Part shown: piece after piece, positions 60,185 to 64,000 of the stretch
How the letters are laid out: each line of letters begins with the position of its first letter
Position numbering within the stretch: position 1 is the first letter of the stretch
Assembly (NCBI GenBank): GCA_963716115.1
Contig: CAVQSZ010000011.1
Location: forward strand, 6,625 to 70,624
Reading direction: 5' to 3'
Origin: AP-15 sp963716115
GTDB lineage: Bacteria > Pseudomonadota > Alphaproteobacteria > ATCC43930 > CGMCC-115725
Length of the DNA: 64,000 nucleotides
The notes under the pieces: generated by a model
What the model saw: only the letters and a program-made list of their open reading frames with translations
What the model was told of the DNA's origin: nothing
Database searches by the model: none
Position numbers and translations under genes: made by a program

Positions 60185-61185
60185 TTTGCGGCGGCTTTCT
60201 TCACGTCGAGCTGCACCGCGAATTCGGGATCGACCAGCTGGTCGGCAACCGCGGCGATGTCGATCCCGGCCGGGACGATATTGGCCTTTTTCAGCACGCT
60301 GCCGGCGGCGGCGATCGCGTCGCGGTGCTCGGCGCCGATCACCGGGTTCGACAGGTCGGTGCGCTCCAGCTCCTTGGCGGCGACCGGGTCGGTCAGCCTG
60401 GCCGCCTTGGCCAGGGTCGCCTTCAGCCCGTCCGGGTTGGCGAGCGACCATTGCCGGCCGCGCTCGTACACCCGCAGCAGCCGCAGCGTCTCCTCCGGAT
60501 GCTCCTTGGCGAAGGCCTCGCGCACATTGAGAAAGCCGTAGGTGTTGAGCGCGGGGTCGCGAAAGAACAGGCGCGAGCCGTCTTCGAGCTCGGTCTGCGC
60601 CATGTACGGGTCGAGCCCGGCCCAGGCGTCGACATCGCCGCGCATCAGCGCAGTCTTGCCGTCGGGGTGCTGCAAGAGGACCATGTCGATGTCGGCCTCG
60701 CTCATGCCGAAGCGGTCGAGCGCGCGCAGCAGGAAGATGTACGGGTCGGTGCCGCGGGTGACCGCGACGCGCTTGCCCTTGAGATCGGCGACCTTGCGGA
60801 TCGGCGAGTCCTTGGTGGTCACCAGCGCCGTCCACTCCGGCCGCGAATAGATGTAGACCCCCTTGATCGGGATGTCGTTGCTGCGCGCCAGCAATGCCGC
60901 CGCGCCGGCGGACGAGCCGAAATCGACGACCGAGCCGTTGAGGAATTCCAAGGCCTTGTTGCTGCCGAGGCTGAGCACCCATTCGACCTTGGTGCCGTCC
61001 CTGCCGAACTCCTCCTCGACCCAGCCCTTGTCCTTCAGCACCAGCGCTACCGGGTTGTAATAGGCGTAATCGACCCGCAAGACCGGCAACGCCGCGGCCC
61101 GCGCCCGGCCGGCGACAAACATCGCGCCGGCGGCCAGGCCGGCGCCGATAACCGATCGCCTCGACAACCCTTGGATCATCGCCAC
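60181..61185 (-). CDS. ABC transporter substrate-binding protein (aliphatic sulfonate type)
   Basis: 334 residues. The leader carries twin arginines ('LSRRSVIGAGLAAGAMFVAG'), a probable Tat signal, and then the mature binding fold: 'DYAYYNPVALVLKDKGWVEE', 'VDFGSSAGAAALLARSNDIP', 'KGKRVAVTRGTDPYIFLLRA'. It resembles SsuA- and TauA-like periplasmic proteins. It is the first gene of an operon binding protein, permease, ATPase, OsmC. A second in-frame start is ATG 61179. Confidence 0.9.
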   Translation of the reverse strand: MAMIQGLSRRSVIGAGLAAGAMFVAGRARAAALPVLRVDYAYYNPVALVLKDKGWVEEEFGRDGTKVEWVLSLGSNKALEFLNGSVVDFGSSAGAAALLARSNDIPIKGVYIYSRPEWTALVTTKDSPIRKVADLKGKRVAVTRGTDPYIFLLRALDRFGMSEADIDMVLLQHPDGKTALMRGDVDAWAGLDPYMAQTELEDGSRLFFRDPALNTYGFLNVREAFAKEHPEETLRLLRVYERGRQWSLANPDGLKATLAKAARLTDPVAAKELERTDLSNPVIGAEHRDAIAAAGSVLKKANIVPAGIDIAAVADQLVDPEFAVQLDVKKAAAK

Positions 61186-61449
61186 GCTTCCTCTCGACCT
61201 GCCGGACCCGCCGGCAACAAAAATCCGCCGCAGCGCGGGCCGAGGCGGATCGTCGATCGCCCTCGCTTTAGCTGCATTTTTCGAGCGCCCGCAAGCTGAA
61301 GCTCAAATCGGCGCCGGGCGGGAGTTTGATACTCCGCCGCCATATCGTCAATAGAAACTTGTACAACAACATAAGATCGTTATTTCTGCGCGGCAGCCGG
61401 GAGAGGACGCCGGCGCGCATCCGTCGAGCGCGCCGGCGCGTCTTGATCG

Positions 61450-62211
61450 CTACAGATATTTCGCCGGTCGGATCATCGCCCGCCACATATGGGCGACCGG
61501 ACTGTTGTCAAAGCCCAGCCCCTGCTCCGGCTGGCGGAAGTTGCGGCCGATGACGTCGGTGAACTCCTCGAGCTCGACATGGACGGTCGGATCGAACGAG
61601 TAGATGTCGTGCACGGTGATCTGGCGGCCCGACATGTACCATTTGTGGTTCCGCATCCGCTTGTAGTCTTCCTCGATATAGGGGTCCGGGCGGTATTCCT
61701 GGCCGAACGAGGTGATGTAGGATTGCGGATATTCGTAGCCGACCGCATCGTCGGGATAAAAGCGCAGCACCTGATGCGCCCGGATCGCCCAGGTCACTTC
61801 CTCGTCGACATAGGGCTCGACCAGCTGCGCGCCCCAATAGCCGTGGTCGCCGCGGATGAAGCCGATCGTCGAGATGTCGTGCAGCAGGCAGGCGAGCACC
61901 ATCTTCTCCGGGAGGTCGGCCTTGACCGCGTGCCGGGCGCTTTGCAGCAGGTGAGCGGCAGGCCCGAAGCGGAATTTGAAGAAATCGATCAGGGTCGGCT
62001 TCTCCGGCATCGCCGGCAGGCGCGGATCGTCGCCCATCAGCACGCGCGCGTTCGGGTTGCCCTTCATCAAGGCACCCGCGTTCGGGGCCGGGCCCATGTC
62101 GCCCTCGGCCATGCTGTAGAGCCGCGACTTGATGACGATATAGTCGAGCTCGCGGCTCATTTTCTCTTCGAGCGCGTCGGCGCGCTGGGCAAGCGTCATC
62201 GTGTCGTTCAT
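61450..62211 (-). CDS. HD-domain phosphohydrolase-like protein
   Basis: 253 residues. The HD-type metal site is seen in 'HLLQSARHAVKADLPEKMVL' and 'ACLLHDISTIGFIRGDHGYW', with further His/Asp in 'AIRAHQVLRFYPDDAVGYEY'. A ribosome binding site GAGGAG precedes the start 'MNDTMTLAQRADALEEKMSR' (ATG 62211). Close relatives are annotated only as HD proteins and occur near catabolic genes. The substrate, which may be a phosphonate, inositol-like compound or nucleotide, is not determined. Confidence 0.8.
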   Translation of the reverse strand: MNDTMTLAQRADALEEKMSRELDYIVIKSRLYSMAEGDMGPAPNAGALMKGNPNARVLMGDDPRLPAMPEKPTLIDFFKFRFGPAAHLLQSARHAVKADLPEKMVLACLLHDISTIGFIRGDHGYWGAQLVEPYVDEEVTWAIRAHQVLRFYPDDAVGYEYPQSYITSFGQEYRPDPYIEEDYKRMRNHKWYMSGRQITVHDIYSFDPTVHVELEEFTDVIGRNFRQPEQGLGFDNSPVAHMWRAMIRPAKYL

Positions 62212-62385
62212 CGGTTTTTTTCTCCTCGACGGCCGAATAGGCGGCCAAGCCTAGCAGATCGCGCGTCGATCGCGTCGATGGGGCTCGGCCCGCCGCCCCG
62301 GGCCGCCGCGAGCTTCTTGACCCTTGCGATGAGCGCGCTCCTCAACGAAACTTTGGCGCAAGCTTTGGCGCACAGAGCAATACGG

Positions 62386-62781
62386 ATGCGGCCGTCCCAC
62401 GCCTTGACTGCGATCCTGCCCTGCAACGACTTGGACGCCTCGGAGGCGTTCTACAATCGCCTCGGCTTCGCGCGGTCCGACACCGAGCAGAAAGTCGGCG
62501 GATATCGCATCCTTTCCGACGGCAAAGGCGGCAGCCTGCACCTCACCGACGCCGTTGAAGGATGGCTCATTCCGGGTCGCAACCCTTTTGGCCTTTATCT
62601 CTGCACGGAGGAGGTCGACGCCCTCGCCACCGCCTTCGCCGCTGAGCTGATCGAGAAGAACGGGCCCGAGGACAAGCCCTGGGGCATGTACGAATTCTCG
62701 CTATCCGACCCCGACCAGACCCTGGTGCGGGTGGGCTGGCCCTCTCGGCTTCGGCCGCCGGCCTTGAAATCCAATACTTAG
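62386..62781 (+). CDS. VOC-family (glyoxalase/bleomycin resistance) protein
   Basis: 131 residues. The vicinal oxygen chelate beta-alpha-beta-beta-beta unit begins 'LTAILPCNDLDASEAFYNRL' and 'GFARSDTEQKVGGYRILSDG', with 'GSLHLTDAVEGWLIPGRNPF' and 'PWGMYEFSLSDPDQTLVRVG' (the latter with the Glu metal ligand). ATG 62386 was chosen because the frame upstream lacks family sequence. It may be a ligand-binding resistance protein or a small isomerase. Confidence 0.85.
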   Translation: MRPSHALTAILPCNDLDASEAFYNRLGFARSDTEQKVGGYRILSDGKGGSLHLTDAVEGWLIPGRNPFGLYLCTEEVDALATAFAAELIEKNGPEDKPWGMYEFSLSDPDQTLVRVGWPSRLRPPALKSNT

Positions 62782-62802
62782 AGCGTAGTCAGGCGCACCA
62801 GC

Positions 62803-63010
62803 GGCGACGATCGGCAAGCTGCGCGACCTCGGCGCCGACCCGATCGAGGAGCGCCGCGAGCGGCAGGGCAGGGCACGGTTCGCCCAGGCCAAGGCGATGA
62901 CCTTCCAGGCCTGCGTCGAGGCCTGCATCACGCGCACGGGGCGGCGGGCTGGCAGAACGCCAAGCATGCCGCGCAATGGCCGGCAGCGCTGGCGCGCCTC
63001 GACCTCTTGC
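62803..63010 (+). pseudogene. Phage-type tyrosine integrase remnant (N-terminal part)
   Basis: 'IGKLRDLGADPIEERRERQG' and 'ARFAQAKAMTFQACVEACIT' continue, one frame over, as 'GWQNAKHAAQWPAALARLD'. These match the DUF4102/SAM-like N-terminal arm of prophage and island integrases (the 'A-x-x-M-T-F ... W-x-N-x-K-H-x-x-Q-W' block). No catalytic domain with the Arg-His-Arg-Tyr residues follows. It lies about 0.9 kb from the 3' end of a tRNA-Ser gene, a usual integration site. Confidence 0.72.
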
Positions 63011-63245
63011 CCTGGCTGGGTCGACGGCATGCCTGGGTGATCGCCGGCGGCGAGGGCGGCGGCCAAGCGCGAGCGACCCATCCGGCTTGGCTTCGCGACC
63101 TGCGTGACCCGCGCGCCAGCCCGGACGCCGCGTTTTTTCTGAAACAAGCCGGCAGCAACCGCGCGCCATGACCGTGGCCGCCCGGCAAGGGCGACGAACC
63201 GGCCGAACGGCCGGCCGATCTGCGCATCCAGGATTTTCCGAGTAA
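63011..63245 (+). pseudogene. DUF5131 (phage Gp37/Gp68-like) remnant
   Basis: 'HAWVIAGGEGGGQARATHPA' and 'WLRDLRDPRASPDAAFFLKQ' match the C-terminal part of the DUF5131 family, which reads W-V-I-x-G-G-E-S-G-x-x-A-R-P. The frame ends at TGA 63169. It follows the integrase remnant without a gap, so a deletion has fused the two fragments. The further piece 'ERPADLRIQDFP' (about 63205-63240) resembles the usual C-terminal tail in another frame. Confidence 0.62.
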
Positions 63246-63292
63246 GGGGGTTCGCTCGGGCCGCGGCGCGCGCGGGACGGCGCCGGCCGGTA

Positions 63293-63616
63293 TTACCGAC
63301 CGTCCCGATCGGCGGCTGCGCTGCGTCCGTCGCGCGGCGCAACTCCGCCGGCAGCGGCGGCGCGTTCCGGGTGCGCCATCAGCCATAGAGCGTCGGCGCA
63401 CAAATCGACGATCTCCAGCTCGCCGTCGCCGGTCGGGACCCGCCACAACAGGGTCCGCCCGCGGGGTCCGACCTCGACCGCGTTGAACCGCGCCGGGTCG
63501 CGCAGCGGGGCGAAGACGCCGCGTTGCGCCAGGAGCGGCGAGAGATCGATTGGGGCACGGCGGGCGCGGATTGCGGTCCAACGGGTGCGCGCCCCAGCGG
63601 GCTTTGCGCCTTCCAC
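63293..63616 (-). CDS. DUF2442-like protein, probably N-terminally damaged
   Basis: 107 residues from GTG 63616. The part 'APIDLSPLLAQRGVFAPLRD' and 'PARFNAVEVGPRGRTLLWRV', then 'DLCADALWLMAHPE', matches DUF2442 (conserved D-L-C/A-x-D-A-L-x). DUF2442 proteins are often encoded with a DUF4160 partner in toxin-antitoxin-like pairs. The residues before 'APIDLSP' do not resemble the family's first strand, so the start is probably lost. It stands inside the tRNA-linked remnant region. Confidence 0.6.
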   Translation of the reverse strand: MEGAKPAGARTRWTAIRARRAPIDLSPLLAQRGVFAPLRDPARFNAVEVGPRGRTLLWRVPTGDGELEIVDLCADALWLMAHPERAAAAGGVAPRDGRSAAADRDGR

Positions 63617-63928
63617 ACCCGCTCAGCCCCCGCGGTCCCGGCACGCTTGAATCACCGACCTGGCGACGGCAGCGCTCGCCGCGGCGCCGGGGCCGCGGCG
63701 CCCGACCGTGATCCTAACCCGCGCCGACCCGTTCGGCCGCGAGCGCCGCGCTCGCGCCGATCGGCTGCACCATCTGGCGGCGATCCCTCCACCTCGAAAC
63801 TACGCTGCCACTCTCCCATCTCAGTAAGTTGATTTCATTGACTTCACGGCATTGGATGTGGGCGAGGTCATAGAACGATTTGGTCGCTATCCCTAACCAC
63901 CAGATATCCTATAATTATTTGGAATTGT
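63617..63928. other. Remnant region beside tRNA-Ser, no gene seen
   Basis: The left half is GC-rich without a recognisable frame. The right 120 bases are AT-rich (CCTATAATTATTTGGAATTG before the tRNA end), unlike the rest. This composition change directly at the tRNA 3' end fits an old integration boundary. I see no second copy of the tRNA 3' end in the window. Confidence 0.5.
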
Positions 63929-64000
63929 TGGCGGATGGGGTGGGATTCGAACCCACGGCGGGCTTGCGCCCGCACCGGTTTTCAAGACCGGGGCCTTAAA
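63929..64000 (-). tRNA. tRNA-Ser (anticodon UGA), partial at window edge
   Basis: The reverse complement ends TTCGAATCCCACCCCATCCGCCA with encoded CCA. The T arm is GTGGG-TTCGAAT-CCCAC. A long variable arm GCGGGC-GCAA-GCCCGC marks a class II tRNA. The anticodon stem-loop is CCGGT-CTTGAAA-ACCGG with anticodon TGA, reading UCA. The D arm and the 5' half of the acceptor stem lie beyond the right edge. Confidence 0.93.

Noticed and set aside
61268..61486. 72-codon minus-strand frame upstream of the HD protein end
   Set aside because: It overlaps the HD gene, has basic low-complexity sequence, and spans what looks like an AT-rich control region of the ABC transporter operon.
12157..62211. A single organosulfur system made of sulfatase, persulfide dioxygenase, TauD pair, sulfopyruvate-type decarboxylase, LLM enzymes and sulfonate ABC transporter
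   Set aside because: The genes are scattered over 50 kb in separate operons with unrelated genes between them, and each family has many non-sulfur members. It may be coincidence in a catabolic generalist.

Overview
The window is GC-rich, densely packed DNA of a soil- or water-type alphaproteobacterium, probably near the Rhizobiales or Rhodospirillales. This rests on a DUF6481 protein, a SPOR-tailed D,D-carboxypeptidase, many CoA-transferase, TauD and LLM catabolic genes, and palindromic intergenic repeats of the kind common in Bradyrhizobium-like genomes. The taxonomy is inferred from gene content, not computed.

Left end (0.6-7.3 kb): a type I-G (formerly I-U) CRISPR interference operon in the order csb1 (cas7), csb2 (cas5-cas6), cas3 helicase, cas3 HD domain and a large-subunit-like gene. 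Nearly every member carries frame disruptions. The last gene is broken by an exact 10-bp tandem duplication. No cas1, cas2, cas4 or repeat-spacer array lies in the window.

7.3-16.7 kb: an oxidoreductase/MmgE pair, a membrane protein, a methyltransferase, an arylsulfatase, small membrane proteins and an outer-membrane protein. 16.9-23.2 kb: catabolic genes (amidohydrolase, Rieske ferredoxin, fumarylacetoacetase-like hydrolase, two TauD-type dioxygenases, NHL protein). 23.4-30.2 kb: a DUF433/DUF5615 toxin-antitoxin-like pair, then a compact four-gene operon (two class III CoA-transferase subunits, one lacking the catalytic Asp; a DUF35 Zn-ribbon protein; a thiolase-like protein without the usual Cys). 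This resembles the BbsEF/BbsAB module of aryl-succinate metabolism. A DHA2 exporter follows.

30.3-36 kb is the accessory heart of the window: a persulfide dioxygenase-rhodanese fusion, a REP-flanked relic of a REP-associated tyrosine transposase, and an AT-richer cassette of three small genes. The middle gene of that cassette, for a secreted protein, is interrupted by an IS5-family element with a TAA target duplication; removing the element restores one open frame. Long inverted repeats lie beyond it.

36-49.6 kb is more ordinary: hemB, a two-subunit ThDP decarboxylase, CoA-transferase and enoyl-CoA hydratase, a polysaccharide deacetylase, RidA, an adenylate cyclase-TPR protein, a D,D-carboxypeptidase, phosphomannomutase, galU and a DTW-domain protein. 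49.6-62.8 kb holds higBA with a visible promoter, an S10 peptidase, SDR and MDR reductases, glyoxalase II, two LLM flavin enzymes, an esterase with Leu at the nucleophile position, and a sulfonate-type ABC transporter with OsmC. The right end is a partial tRNA-Ser(UGA) beside remnants of a phage-type integrase and a DUF5131 phage gene, so it looks like the scar of an old integrative element.

A caution for the whole window: single-base frame disruptions, mostly in short homopolymers, hit not only accessory genes but also galU and gloB. Some may be assembly errors. The 10-bp duplication and the IS insertion cannot be explained that way.
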